Part shown: positions 45,171 through 56,415 of the stretch, piece after piece
Layout of the letters: every line of letters begins with the position of its first letter
Position numbering within the stretch: position 1 is the first letter of the stretch
Origin: Charina bottae
Lineage: Eukaryota > Chordata > Lepidosauria > Squamata > Charinaidae
Reading direction: 5' to 3'
Assembly: GCA_023362775.1 (NCBI GenBank)
Contig: JALMGJ010000018.1
Coordinates: forward strand, 20,441,105 to 20,505,104
Length of the DNA: 64,000 bases
Position numbers and translations under genes: made by a program
The notes under the pieces: model-generated
What the model saw: only the letters and a program-made list of their open reading frames with translations
The model's database searches: none
Told to the model about the DNA's origin: nothing

Positions 45171-45931
45171 CAAACAGGCTCCTGATTTTCAATGGACTAG
45201 AAAATCTACAACAGCTTTTAATCATTGTTGGGCTGCTCTGGAAGTGGGCATCAATGGAGTCTCTAGAACCCTGTATAAAATCCCAGAGAGTGCTATCTAA
45301 TCCCATGGAGCTCCATTTGAGGGAGGGCCTTCTCACTTGTGTCCCTTACGGGCATCAGGGGGGGGGGAAAGCTTCCACTGGATAGCCATCGGAAATCCGA
45401 GGTCTAGATGCTTGCTAACCTACTTATGGCACCTTTTCTGCTGATGAGCAGATTGTGCAAAGGCGCTGCGACTTCCGCATTGTATGGAAACAGTTACCAG
45501 CTTCCCAAGGGTTTGCAGTAGCAAAGATGGTTTGCTGTTTGCCGGGGAGTAAAGGCTAAAGAAAGGATGTGGTTGTTGAGTAGACAACTTTTCTTCATTC
45601 CGTTTTGCTGGGCCTCCTCGTGCAAGTCTTGCTGGTTCCACCTGATGGTTTTCCAGCCCACTTCCCAAATGCAGCTGCACCGCCTGCAGTTGCAGGCGGG
45701 ACGATTGAATGGGAATCTGCAGCAAGGTTGCAATTCTCCAACTCCCTGTTGAGAATAGAAACGCTAGCAAACTGAGAGCAATTTCTAAGAAATCAGGTGC
45801 TTAGCTAAGGGTTCCCTTTCATTCCAGAGCACCCATCAACTGAGAGCCCTTGTGGTTCTCGATTGATGGTCCCTTGGTGTGAATCATTTTGCAAATCCCT
45901 TCACTAGTTGGCTCACCCCATTGTTTCTGCT

Positions 45932-46235
45932 CACCCCACCAGGTCTAGCAGGGAGGGCATGCTCCAGGTCCCGTCCATCAAACGATGCCATCTTCTTGGG
46001 CCCCGGAGTCATGCCTTCTCTGTGGCTGCACCTGCCCTGTGGAACAGCCTCCGCCCAGAGATCCGGATGGTCCCCACCCTGTCCATGTTTCCCCCAGTCA
46101 TTTGGGCCAGGAGGTTAGGCGAACGCAGTTGGGATGTGGTTTTGTTTGGGGGGTTATTGTTTAACTGGGGTGTCATGAGTTTATACTGTTGTGATGGTTT
46201 TAATCTTCCTATACCACCCAGAGTCACTGCTCTAT
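45932..46235 (+). mobile_element. CR1 LINE 3' fragment
   Basis: It encodes SREGMLQVPSIKRC and AFSVAAPALWNSLRPEIRM, the last part of a CR1 reverse transcriptase protein, followed by ccacccagagtcac. Confidence 0.7.
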
Positions 46236-46257
46236 AAAGGGAAGAGAAGGGGGTGGG

Positions 46258-46495
46258 GGGTTCTCCTTGGTAGTTCCTTGAGTAGGGTAGGCAGTCCCTA
46301 ATAGTCCCTAATCAAGGAACTACCAAGGAGAAAACCACACCCCCACCAACACTGGCAGGGCAAGCTACTGTATATAAACAGGGAGCAAACCCCCCACTCA
46401 CTAGCACTGATGATATTGCCTAGTTGGGTAATGAAACGTCCGCAAGCCAACCACCAAGCTCAGAGAGTACCAAGGACTCCACAGTCCAACCCTGA
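46258..46495 (+). mobile_element. Penelope-like fragment, second type
   Basis: Inverted arms tctccttggtagttccttga and tcaaggaactaccaaggaga (46261-46280, 46313-46332) precede a hammerhead core at 46404-46443 and then agagagtaccaaggactcc. A shorter relative with cagagagcaccaaggactcc lies at 56587-56648. Confidence 0.5.
46404..46443 (+). ncRNA. hammerhead ribozyme-like motif (CTGATGA type)
   Basis: CTGATGA at 46407-46413; stem II attgcc/gggtaat with one G-U; GAAA at 46433-46436; CGTC at 46437-46440. Stem I GCA/CGC has one mismatch. GTC is the preferred cleavage triplet. Confidence 0.55.
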
Positions 46496-47807
46496 GCTAC
46501 AGAGATTCTCTTCTATTGGAAGCAGATCTGGGGTTGCAGTCTAGGAAGATGCTCCACTTCAATCTTGGAGAATTCATTCTAAATGCAATCTTTCTCAGGC
46601 TGTCCGTGTGTATTGTGCAAAGCTAGAAAATTACCCCAAGCCAAATGTTTTTATTTGAATGACATAACAAGCAGGCAGCCTTCAGATTATATTCAGACAC
46701 CTCCTGGCCCTCTGAAGGTAGGGCTTGGAATGACAAATTCAAGGGGGGTGGTTAAAAGCCATCAGGTCACATAACTTCCTCTCCTTCAGATTCCACAGAA
46801 TTGCTGCCAGTCAAAATTCAAATTCCTAACCCGCAGACACGCTGCATTCATACAACTCGCTTAATCGGGGTAGATAAAGATCAAGCTGCTGCCTTCACAT
46901 GCAGTGCTAAATTTGGCTGAATCCCCCCTTGTGGCTACAGCTGTGTTCACAAAACAGCACACTTAACCTAGTGAGAGAGAAACCTTATGGCCGGATTTAG
47001 AGAACACGTTGAGCTTGGCTCGTGTTAACTTGAATGAGTTATGTTGTGGTTTTGCATTTGGTGCAAACTCAGAATATGGATGAATCCATTAACCAGGGTA
47101 AGCTGGTTTTGCAAATACCCTCACAAGGTTTCTCTTCGATTGGGTTGCATTCTTCCTGCATAAGGCAACCCGGGTGTGAGAATCCAATGTGTCATGGGAG
47201 ACTGTGACTTCTGGCCTGTCCTTCCCTCAGCCAGTTAAACTAGGCTAGAATTGTGGTGTGCACACGGCCCCTGAAGTAGAAACCAGCATCAAACAGGAGC
47301 AGATATGCATTCCTCTGCTATTTTGTGCAGGGCGAAGAATGGACAGCGTCCTACGATTGCAGATTTTCCTATTCCATACAGCCCTTTGATTAGATCCTTA
47401 CTCAACCTTTTTAAACCAGGGATTTCCACCTATACCAGCAGGGGTATCCACAGGGTGTGGGCCAAAAAGTCAAGATGGTGGCCAATGTGGTTGAAGCTCT
47501 GCCTGTTTTTTTTTTTTTTAATGTGTGTGGTTGCTCTGGCGCTTGGCGTAATACCTGGAAGGTCTCCACACGTGTGCTGGAGAAGAAAAGCCACACAAAT
47601 GCTCATCAGGAAGTGCAACCCATTTAAGTGTCTGCTGAATTGACTCATTCTCCTGGTTCACACAGTGCCCAAACCGAAAGCTGACCAAATAAGGCTGGGT
47701 TTGCACAAGCCCCGAAGCCACCGGAGGATCACTGGTGAGGAACGGGAAACATAATTCTTCTCTTCAGAGGCCACGGACCAGTATAGACAAAGTTGGTCTG
47801 AATAGAC

Positions 47808-47905
47808 CAGTGTTTCTCAACCTTGGCAACTTGAAGATGTGTGGCTGGGGAATTCTGGGAGTTGAAGTCCACACATCTTCAAGCTGCTGAGGTTGAGAAA
47901 TGCTG
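47808..47905. mobile_element. foldback hAT MITE, family A, perfect duplication
   Basis: gaatagac flanks on both sides (47800-47807, 47906-47913). Confidence 0.85.
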
Positions 47906-48751
47906 GAATAGACCCATCACAGACTTCCTCAAATGGCATCTGGTCTGTGATGTTAAAAGGGAGGGGGATGTTCTTGATATGAGCAACACCCTTTAGCGTT
48001 TTGGTTGCCAAGAGCAGAATCCACACAAGTGCGCCAAAAAATTATTTGGGAAGAAGAAAGCCACAAGTTTGTCTCACGGGCCCTGGGAGGTCTCTCACCC
48101 ATTTGGTTTAGCTTCCCGATGCTAAAATTTTATGTAAGTTCTAAAGAGTGCCCTTAATACAGCATCTTGAGCATGGATCTTTCCACACCAGTGTCTTGTT
48201 GATGGTGACCTGCTGCCTGGGAGTGGGCCAAATTCTGAGATTTGCTGCCATCGTGTGGTAGCTACCAGTCTGCACACTATTTTTATATTATTTCTAAACT
48301 GAGATTAGATTCAGAAACAACTGTTTTCCCGTCTCCAAACTATAGTATCAAGATTGTACCCTGGGCTCACTTATTTGTCGTTTGCTTCTCCAGATTCATG
48401 CATGAGTGTCTTTTCATGGTATGGTTTCTTAGGACTAGAATTGGGTGCATTAAACCTGTATCAAGACTGGTTTTGATGAAGGAAAATGAAGGATGCTCTA
48501 AAACAGAGCTGCCTTTTCAAACGGAAGAGGACAAATTATGACCTTACATCATTTTTAGGAGGTAGATAACAATGTTGGCTGTGCCTGGGTGTTTAAAAAA
48601 GTGGGTGCCACATCCTTGATTCCTAAATGCTTGGTATAGTTTGAGAGCGAAACTAAGTAGAACTCACCTTGCGATTATTTGTAGAAGTTGGGGAACAAAT
48701 TTTATTCACAGGATTTGCAGAGCATTTACATGGCAACACCTAGCTGACCAT

Positions 48752-48990
48752 GGCTGACCTTGGATAGGCAAAGAAGGATCAAAACTGGCTAGTCCTTGGA
48801 TGGGACACTCCCTAGGCTACACTAGGAAACTGGAAAGAAAAACAGAATAAAGAAATGGCAAACTCCTTCTATGCTGGCCCAGAAAAATACTACCATACTG
48901 TAACATTGGAGAAGAATGGAATCAAAGCTATGTATATATCCGCTACACCAGATGGGGGTTGCTTGCTGCTAAATAATATTTGTCGAGTCT
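48752..48990 (+). mobile_element. 5S-rRNA-derived SINE fragment
   Basis: ctgaccttggataggcaaag, ctagtccttggatgggacac correspond to the 5S rRNA internal promoter; gaaatggcaaactccttcta follows, as in the copy at 3928. Confidence 0.55.
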
Positions 48991-49083
48991 TCCAGACTGA
49001 GAGGGAAAAATACGGGGCCCAGGAGAAAAAATATCACAAAGCAAGTGCAGCGAATGTGGGATTATCTCCCCATCTCTGTAAGT

Positions 49084-49188
49084 CAATGTTTCTCAACCTT
49101 GACAACTTTAAGACGGGTGGATTTCAACTCCCAGAATTTCAGAGTTGAAGTCCACCCGTCTTAAAGTTGTCAAGGTTGAGAAACACTG
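49084..49188. mobile_element. foldback hAT MITE, family A, perfect duplication
   Basis: ctgtaagt flanks at 49076-49083 and 49189-49196. Confidence 0.85.
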
Positions 49189-49470
49189 CTGTAAGTAAAG
49201 TGCTGGTTGTATATTTTCCAACAGTGAGATCCTACCACAATCTCTTTTTCTACTCCTGGGAAGAAGAAAAAAATGAATATTCTAATTGTGGGGGGGGGGG
49301 GGAGATGAATATTCTAATTCTGGGAAGAAAAAGACGAATATTCAAATTGCTAACAAAGTTGGGATAAACCATTGGCTCACTGGCTCATGTCTTAAAATTC
49401 AAGAACAACTTTCTCCAAAAGCAGACCATGCAGATTCTTACGGTCGGTCGTTGCATAGCATTGCCTAAAT

Positions 49471-49584
49471 CAGTGTTTTTCAACTTTGGCGACTTTTAAG
49501 ATGTGTGGACTTCAGCATGCTGGCTGGGGAATTCTGGGAGTTGAAGTCCACACATCTTAAAGTCGCCAAGGCTGAAAAACACTG
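49471..49584. mobile_element. foldback hAT MITE, family A, perfect duplication
   Basis: gcctaaat flanks at 49463-49470 and 49585-49592. It lies just downstream of the candidate VGLL1 end. Confidence 0.85.
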
Positions 49585-49771
49585 GCCTAAATGCACAGGT
49601 TTCACTTTGGGGGCAGCAAATGTACAACTACTTGACCCCTTTTAACCTAAGCTACTGGGAAAAAAGAATATATTTCCCCCCTTTCTATTATTCAAATCCA
49701 TTCCCATCCTGTTGATTTTTTTCTTGGAGGGGAAGTTAGGTATCTGGCAAAACTGAATGGAAACTTGCAGG

Positions 49772-49954
49772 CTAATGAGGTGGCTGGAGATCCTGTTTGA
49801 CTACCCAAACCTCTGCAGGAGCAGAACAGATCCTGGCTGAAAGGTCCTGGAGACCCCAAATATTAGGAGGCCCCAGGAAGTCAGAGGTGGAGGTTTTCAG
49901 CTGGGATTCAAAACTAGAGATGGGGAGTTTTCCATGGGATTGGATTTCTGCACA
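49772..49954 (-). CDS. VGLL1: candidate VGLL1 terminal exon (frame unresolved)
   Basis: After a pyrimidine-rich acceptor (cttgctctgtag) the phase expected from the previous exon gives SVQKSNPMENSPSLVLNPS then TGA at 49899-49897. A different frame gives HGKLPISS and TSDFLGPPNIWGLQ, which resembles the human C terminus (KKLYVS, LTPPNHWG) and runs to a stop at 49774-49772. The two cannot both be right: either this is not the exon, a small exon is missing, or an indel has shifted the frame. Confidence 0.35.
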   Translation of the reverse strand, partial: CAEIQSHGKLPISSFESQLKTSTSDFLGPPNIWGLQDLSARICSAPAEVWVVKQDLQPPH

Positions 49955-50270
49955 CTACAGAGCAAGAATCAAGACAGACGTGGGGGCATCTCTTTGTACC
50001 CATTCCAAAAATGAAAAGAAAAGTCCACGAAAAAAGTACGTGGTCAGGGAAGACGGAGGGTTCCCTGGCGTTTGACTACTTTTCTTAATTACAGCTCCTG
50101 TTATTTTCAACAGTCCCCAGAAAGTCTTTTGAGAAGAAATAATAAGCAAATAGGTCCATTTTTTAAAAGCGTAAATTGGCCATTAGCAGGGATACCTAGA
50201 AAACACAAAAGAGATCAACCATTAGTAGATAATGTTCAAGTATAACATCAGGGATAGGAGGATGAATGGG

Positions 50271-50304
<34 letters not shown>

Positions 50305-53300
50305 TGCTTTGTCAATTAATTAGTTAAATAATTTTAAAACTTTTGGTGGACTATCAAGCTGCCTTTCCACAGTTGTTGTGGCATTTTAGGTTCATTGTCT
50401 AGAACGTCTTCACTATTCCCATTAATGTCCCAGGGGCCTCCACAGGGGATATGTGTGTCAGAAAAGTCAAAATGGCAGTTGCAACTTCTCAGTCATGGCT
50501 GCCACCTTGATATTTCTTCCTCCCCTCCATGGATACTCTTACACGCGCCATCTTCCTGCCAATGCAGAGTTGGCTTATTTGTGATATCAATTGGTTAGTC
50601 TTTGACAGAAGATCTTCTGTGTTAACTATGACAAGCTAAAATAATTCAAATCACAGCATCTGTTTTTGGAGCTCTTCTTAAAAATGTATGGTTTTGTACT
50701 TTTCTTTAAAAAATGGGTAATTTAAAAAGTTTGGGTAAGTTAAAAAAAAATCCCAGGAGATTTCAAACACAGAACACATTTCAAAAATCAGCCACACATG
50801 ATGAAACATGGAAGAAACAAATGACATTTCCCAGTTTTCCTTTTCCATCAAAACTTTCATTTTCAGTCCATTCATTAGCAGCACGCATGCACACACACAC
50901 ACATATATACACACGGTTTCTACCTCTCGAAAAACACCATCTACCTTTTCCCCCCATCTTGAAAGCACTAAAGGATTAAAAATAAACCAGGACAGACTTA
51001 CCTCTGGCTCATATTTTGCAACCTAGCCGAACCAGTAAGACAAGCCGATTGGGAATCAGCAGGCTCTCGGATGGGCCGAGGACATCTTTCTTGTTCCAAG
51101 AGGCCTAAAAGCGAACTGTACTTCTCATCCGACATGCCGCCTTGTGCCATATGCAGATCAGAGGCTGGGTACCTCGAAACTGTGGTCAAACTTGGATCGC
51201 CCCCAGAAGCCAAGGGCCAGAGCTCAGCGGTCGCTGGAGAGGCGCCCTGGAGAATGGAGGGCTGGTAGAGATCCATCGCGGGGGCAGCTGTGTTCTCCTC
51301 GGAAGCACACAGGTTCAAAGGGGAGGACACACCATAGGTCTTGGCCCAGTGGGGTGAAAGGCCCCACTCATGGGAAGGTCCGTGGTTTTCTGTTCAAAAA
51401 ACGCAAGCAGAGGCATTCAAGTTCCAGAGGGACATGCATCACCTTTCCACTGACAGGTAAATTACTCGTGTGAAAACAGGGGAGAACACGGCCTCTGAAA
51501 GATGCCACCTGATTTGACGGGCAGGTTTGAGGACAGGGGCAAACTCGTGCCTGCCTTCTGTATGGTAGCTTTGCCCACTTCACCATAGCCTGCCCACTTG
51601 AGTTTGCAGCAAGACATGTTGATAAACTTACAAGAATAATGATCTTTACGAGACGGAAAAAAACTCAGAAGAGTAATCATTCTGTAAGTGACCGGTTACA
51701 GCAGGAATGAGAAACCTTGGTCTGCAGTTACTGCCTTCCTCCCATTGGCCACTCTGTCTGCCCACTCTGGCTGCTGGGCACTGTTCACCAACATTCGGAG
51801 GCCACAACTCAACGAGTTGCTTGTTGGCGTTGGGCTGTTGGGCTGTTGGGCTGTGTATCACCATGCACTTGCCCCCAATCACTACCCATCAGATCTTAGG
51901 GCTAAGAAATTGCCCACTCCCATGTGGAGCCAGCTAAGCTGCTTGGATTAATATCGTGTCTTGGAACAGAAGGGAATAATTGAGAAGGAAACTCCATAGC
52001 ATAATGGCAGAGTCTACGTTTCATGTAGAAGGTCCATCTGGGAGAAGCTACAGCCTTTTCATGGAAGTTAGGTTCTCCATATTAGCCACGATGGCAGTAC
52101 ATTTACCCCTGGCTCTACTTTACAATCTGAACCACCCAAGATTCCTTCTCAACAAAAGGCAGAGTAGACCCCCCCTCAAAAGAACCGCAGCAAAATCAAA
52201 TCAATTATAATCCCTAATGTTACTCTTAATGTTTCTCTTTTTTGCAGAAGCATTTTTTAAACGACTGCTCACATATTCATCAGCTTCCCATAGGGCAGTT
52301 GGGCACGTATCCTTGTATCCTTTGATCTGAATTGTAATCCCTCTCTGAGGAAGTCTTGAGTTTCCCTCATAGCAGGTTTAGAAAAAAAGGGGGCAGAAGA
52401 CGGTAGAGGGGTATGAATGGCACAATGAAGCTAATCACTTATAAAGGGACCTTTGGGTATGGCAGAAATTATTTTAGGAGTACATCTGGGCATTGCAACT
52501 TAACTGGAGTTATTGGCTCCAGGGATAATGCCTTAGGTCAAGGGTCGGAATTGGCGGCTCGCGAGCCAGATCTGGCTCTTTGGCCCCTTGACTCTGGCTC
52601 TCTCTCTCTCTCTGCCGCCCGACATCCGGAAAGCCGGTCTCCGGAAGCAGCAGGCTTCAGCCCGCCTCTCTGCTCTCCTTTGGCGCGCGCTGATTGGTGG
52701 AGGCTCAGAAGGAAGGACGCCTCCACCAATCAGCGTCTCTGTTTCTTCTCCAGGAGAAGAACCCTGGAGAAGAAACAGAGATGCTGATTGGTGGAAGCTC
52801 AGAAGGAAGGACGCCTCCACCAATCAGAGTCTCTGTTTCTTCTCCAGGAAACCCCGCCCCCTTCCACGCGATTGGCCCCCGCCCTCAAACCCCGCCCCCT
52901 GGCTCTTGAGCATTTCAAAATGTGCACGAGCATGTCAAAATGGCTCCCGGCATAAAAAGTTTGCCGACCCCTGCCTTAGGTGGAACAGAAGTGGAGAAAC
53001 TTTGGAAGTTACTTCTAAACCCAACCATTCCCATCTTTGAAGTGTGATCCACAGAGCCTGTTCTGCATTCTAGGCTGGGTTTCAGGTCTGGTGGAGAAAG
53101 CTATAGCAGGGCCAGTGTCGAAGAAAGATTCTTCTACATAAGGAATGGGTGCCATCTTCTTATTTGCCACATATAGCAACATATCTTGGGCTGGTTTGGG
53201 GGATGATTTTAGATTTCTCAACCCCCATTTCCCAGGCACATAGTGTGTAAAAGACTGTGAGAACCCAGGAGGATACCAAAAGCCTCTGAGTCACAGCTCA

Positions 53301-53666
53301 GATTAATCCCTGTTCTTCAGGAGGCCAACAGGTTTTGTGAAACATCAATACAATTACACCTGGAGAAGTTTGTTGTCAATAAGGAGTCATGTTACTTGGT
53401 CGCGTGAGTTGCTATCTATTACGTAAATATAACAAGCCATGGGTGAAAAGCTCACCATTGTTAATAATCCCACCTTCAGCACTGTTGTTTCTACTCAGGT
53501 TCTGCGGGTTTTTGGTGACACTCAAAGCTCTAGAGAAATGTTCATCCACCATGCTACTAGTGTCTCCTTGGAAGTAGGTTAACACCATGTAATGGGCCCC
53601 CCATTCTGTTTTCACTGGCTGTTTGGTTCTGCTCAGCTTTGTGGAATTATTCTTTGTCTCTTCCAT
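49772..53666 (-). CDS. VGLL1: VGLL1 (vestigial-like 1), coding region; last exon uncertain
   Basis: Nuclear transcriptional cofactor that binds TEAD factors through the Tondu motif. The first coding exon (53666-53456) contains TYFQGDTSSMVDEHFSRALS, almost the human Tondu sequence. The second coding exon (51389-51002) continues in phase with a long low-complexity region and SLLGLLEQERCPRP, matching human SLLQQDRCLARP. A candidate last exon lies at 49954-49772. Position between CD40LG and HTATSF1 and the shared strand agree with mammals. An untranslated upstream exon is expected, because an acceptor lies two bases before the start codon. Total length would be about 220 residues or somewhat more; human has 258. 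Confidence 0.88.
50274..50301. repeat. (ATC)n microsatellite
   Basis: About nine atc units in a probable VGLL1 intron. Confidence 0.9.
51002..51389 (-). CDS. VGLL1: VGLL1 second coding exon
   Basis: Acceptor ttttttgaacag, donor gtaagtc; phase 1 in, 2 out. It encodes ENHGPSHEWGLSPHWAKTYG onwards to ACLTGSARLQNMSQ. The reading frame is open throughout and the similarity to human VGLL1 is patchy (SLLGLLEQERC-RP). This part of the protein is poorly conserved and probably disordered. Confidence 0.85.
52539..52973. mobile_element. hAT-type element with perfect 8-bp duplication and internal hairpin
   Basis: Ends caagggtcgg and ccgacccctg; ccttaggt flanks at 52531-52538 and 52974-52981. Inside, cctccaccaatcagcgtctc and its reverse complement alternate with direct copies, giving several false reading frames. 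It lies in the VGLL1 intron. Confidence 0.85.
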
Positions 53667-53668
53667 AC
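53456..53668 (-). CDS. VGLL1: VGLL1 first coding exon with TEAD-binding (Tondu) motif
   Basis: The acceptor tttccag is followed by GT and then the start codon at 53666. The exon encodes MEETKNNSTKLSRTKQPVKT, EWGAHYMVLTYFQGDTSSMV, DEHFSRALSVTKNPQNLSRN and NSAEGGIINN, with donor gtgagc at 53455. VDEHFSRAL is the conserved VxxHF core. The human VLF before TYFQGD reads MVL here, a mild change in the beta-strand part of the motif. Confidence 0.93.
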
Positions 53669-54009
53669 CTGGAAATATTTGTCCGGGCCTAAAAATAAAG
53701 GTGACACAAGAAAGATGTACATGGACTTGACGGTGATGTTGAGTCCATGGTACTGATTATCTCCTGCTCCCCCCTCCCCAAGATCACCACTGAGTTTACT
53801 CAGAGTTTATGCTTGGGATGTTCCACCTGGAGAAAACAAGACACAGGGGAGACACGAGATCAGTGTTCCAGGAAGAAGATGCTCAGGAGCCGTTTTCTAT
53901 TTGCACAAAAGCAAGGACCAGAAATAGCTGATATCGTTGTGGCTACCACAATTTCACTTGCATATAAGGAAAAATATCCTTACAGTAAGATCTGTACAAC
54001 AATTGAACA

Positions 54010-54185
54010 CACAGAGGAACAGTGCACCTATGGAGGTTGTGGGTTGTCCATCTCTGAAGGCTTTAAAAAGAGGCTGGACAGCCACCTTTCACGGATGGTT
54101 GAATTGGTTGTCCTACACACTGCAGAAGGTTGGTTTAAGATGATCCTTGGGGTCTCTTCCAATTCCAGAGTTCTATAATTCCATG
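54010..54185 (+). mobile_element. CR1-like LINE tail fragment
   Basis: aaaagaggctggacagccac, then ggggtctcttccaattccag and ttctataattcc, the CR1 3' segment. Confidence 0.55.
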
Positions 54186-54904
54186 ATCAATTGGGGCACT
54201 TCAACAATTGAAGTTGTGGTGCTGCCCTTCCTGGCTACCACATTCATTTCTAGGACAGCTTTCCCTACCTCAATGCTGTCAAGAACCCTTAGGACTGTGA
54301 TTATTGTTTTCATCATTGTGACTTGTAAAGCGTGGCTTATGGCTTAGCATGTTGTGTAAACACAGCCAATGGGTAGGACTTGCAACCTAGCACGGGAAGC
54401 CTAAGCAATCTTTAAGTGACACTTCACAGACTTGGTGACTCACCCTTTACCAAAAATACCCAATAAGTCTTCTTGGTTGCATGTCTGAAAGACAAGAGAA
54501 CCCACAGAGGCAATCAAGTTCTTCAAGGATGACAAAACTGTCCATACCCATGGCCAGAGTCCACATCTTGGGAAAAATGTAGCCTGGCCTTGGAGACATG
54601 TGACTTGGATAGTTTCCTCCGAGTAATTATCTTTTTGATTTCCCAACCAGTGTTTGAGATAAAGATAGTGCTCACACAGAAAGTGGGTGATGGCAATATG
54701 TTTTTTTTTAGTACCAGAAGCTTTGAACATAGTCATCTCCCACAGAATGTCCACCTCCCTCTACTGTCTCCCTCTACAGCTAATATTACTTTCAGATATG
54801 GAACAAAGGTAGGTGGACTTAAACCTGTAGAAAATACTTGATTTTAAACCAGGATTCACAACATCAAATTAGAGGATAGGATGCCAAAGAGATACTGTGC
54901 TTCC

Positions 54905-55415
54905 GGGTCCAATTCAAGGTGTTGGTTATCACCTTTAAAGCCCTACATGGCATGGGGCCAGGTTACCTGAGGGACCGTCTCATCCCCATAACGTCGAACC
55001 GTCCCACTCGGTCATTCAGAGAGGGCATGCTGCGGATCCCGTCCGTAAAGGAATGTCACCTGACGGGGTCTAGGAGGCGTGCCTTCTCGGTAGTGGCACC
55101 CACCCTTTGGAATATGCTACCCCCGGAGGTGAGGCAGACCTCATCGCTCCCGGCCTTCAGAAAGAACTTAAAGACCTGGTTCTGCCGCCTTGCGTGGGGG
55201 GGGGGGAATAGTTCCTCTTGGGGATGGCTGGTGCCATAGGGCCCTTTTAAACATCTAAACATCAAACCATCACATCTTGGATTTTATATTTAATTTTATT
55301 ATATGAGAGTATTTTATTATGCTGTTTTAACTGTTAAATTTTAATTGTTGTATCCTGTAAACCGCCCAGAGTTCCCTTGTGGGGAGATGGAGCGGTATAC
55401 AAATTGAAGCATGCA
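54905..55415 (+). mobile_element. CR1 LINE 3' end
   Basis: It encodes LVITFKALHGMGPGYLRDRL, AFSVVAPTLWNMLPPEVR and FRKNLKTWF, the C-terminal part of CR1 ORF2, then the 3' UTR with taaaccgcccagagttccc. It runs straight into a microsatellite. Confidence 0.85.

Positions 55416-55503
<88 letters not shown>
55416..55503. repeat. (AAAT)n then (AC)n at the 3' end of CR1
   Basis: About ten aaat units followed by about 24 ac units, directly after the LINE end. Confidence 0.95.
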
Positions 55504-55504
<1 letters not shown>

Positions 55505-56313
55505 TAATTGGTTCAGGGCCAGACAGGAATACCCCAATTTTTAAAATTTCAACAATACCATTCATTGGAAACCATGAGTCAGAAAACCTTGCTAAACAAC
55601 TGCATCTCAGTCAATAATTTCCAGAAACTGTAGCACCCCACCAAACATGCTGCATCTCCCATACCTCATTAGACATGTCCTCCTCCATTAGATGTACCTA
55701 ATCCCTTGTTTCGATTACAGTGCTTTGAGATTTTTCCCAAACAGCTGAGGACCAGAGAAACTCAGAGGCTGTTCCCATACCATTTTCCATCCCTTTGGTC
55801 TACAGAGAACCCACCTGAGTTACTTCATGCTGTGATTCCCCAACTCCAGGGCTCCTACCAATACCTTCTGTAGCCACTCCACAGCAAGGAGAAGAGTGCA
55901 AGACCGTACCGGCAGCTTTCTATCCCTCCAGCAGCGAGTGAACTAGGCGTATCCTTCAGGCTCACCAGCAGGAATGTGTGAAATGTACCCTGACAAGTCA
56001 ACCAGGTTTAGAGGTTTCAGGAAAGAAGACAATAAAAACGTCTGTTCAGGGTGCTTGTAAAAGATAGCTGGCAACAATGGTGCGTGCCCAGGCCAAGGGA
56101 TGGGTCTCTAGATTTAAGAACAGTTCCTGGTATCACGAGATGGACATGGCTAGAATAAAAAGGTGGATCTCTGCAGTTCTTGCAGAGGTTTCAGCGTGTT
56201 TCACTTTCTAACATTCTTTTCTTCTTTTTGACTTTCTTGCCCCCCACCCTGATGTTGTTCCTCATTTAGATTGTAGTTATTTGCTACTAGCCTCTGATTC
56301 TAGTGCTCAATTG

Positions 56314-56341
56314 ATTATATATATATGTGTGTGTGTGTGTG

Positions 56342-56392
<51 letters not shown>

Positions 56393-56415
56393 GCACGCAC
56401 GCACGCACGCGCGCC
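56314..56415. repeat. compound (AT)n(GT)n(AT)n(AC/GC)n microsatellite
   Basis: Alternating purine-pyrimidine tract of about 100 bases next to the head of an L2/MIR-like SINE (gccttcaagtgagtcttagc). Confidence 0.93.

Larger units (their letters stand above)
41395..49771. other. intergenic region CD40LG - VGLL1
   Basis: About 8.4 kb upstream of the CD40LG start. The first few hundred bases should hold its promoter; GGAAA-type NFAT cores are present (for example minus strand near 41408) but are too short to call. The rest holds repeats listed separately. I see no further gene. Confidence 0.55.

Noticed and set aside
52413..53040. Frames of 124 and 150 codons
   Set aside because: They cross a non-autonomous hAT element; no known domain.
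54919..55239. 106-codon protein resembling a real gene
   Set aside because: It is the end of a CR1 LINE reverse transcriptase protein, not a host gene.
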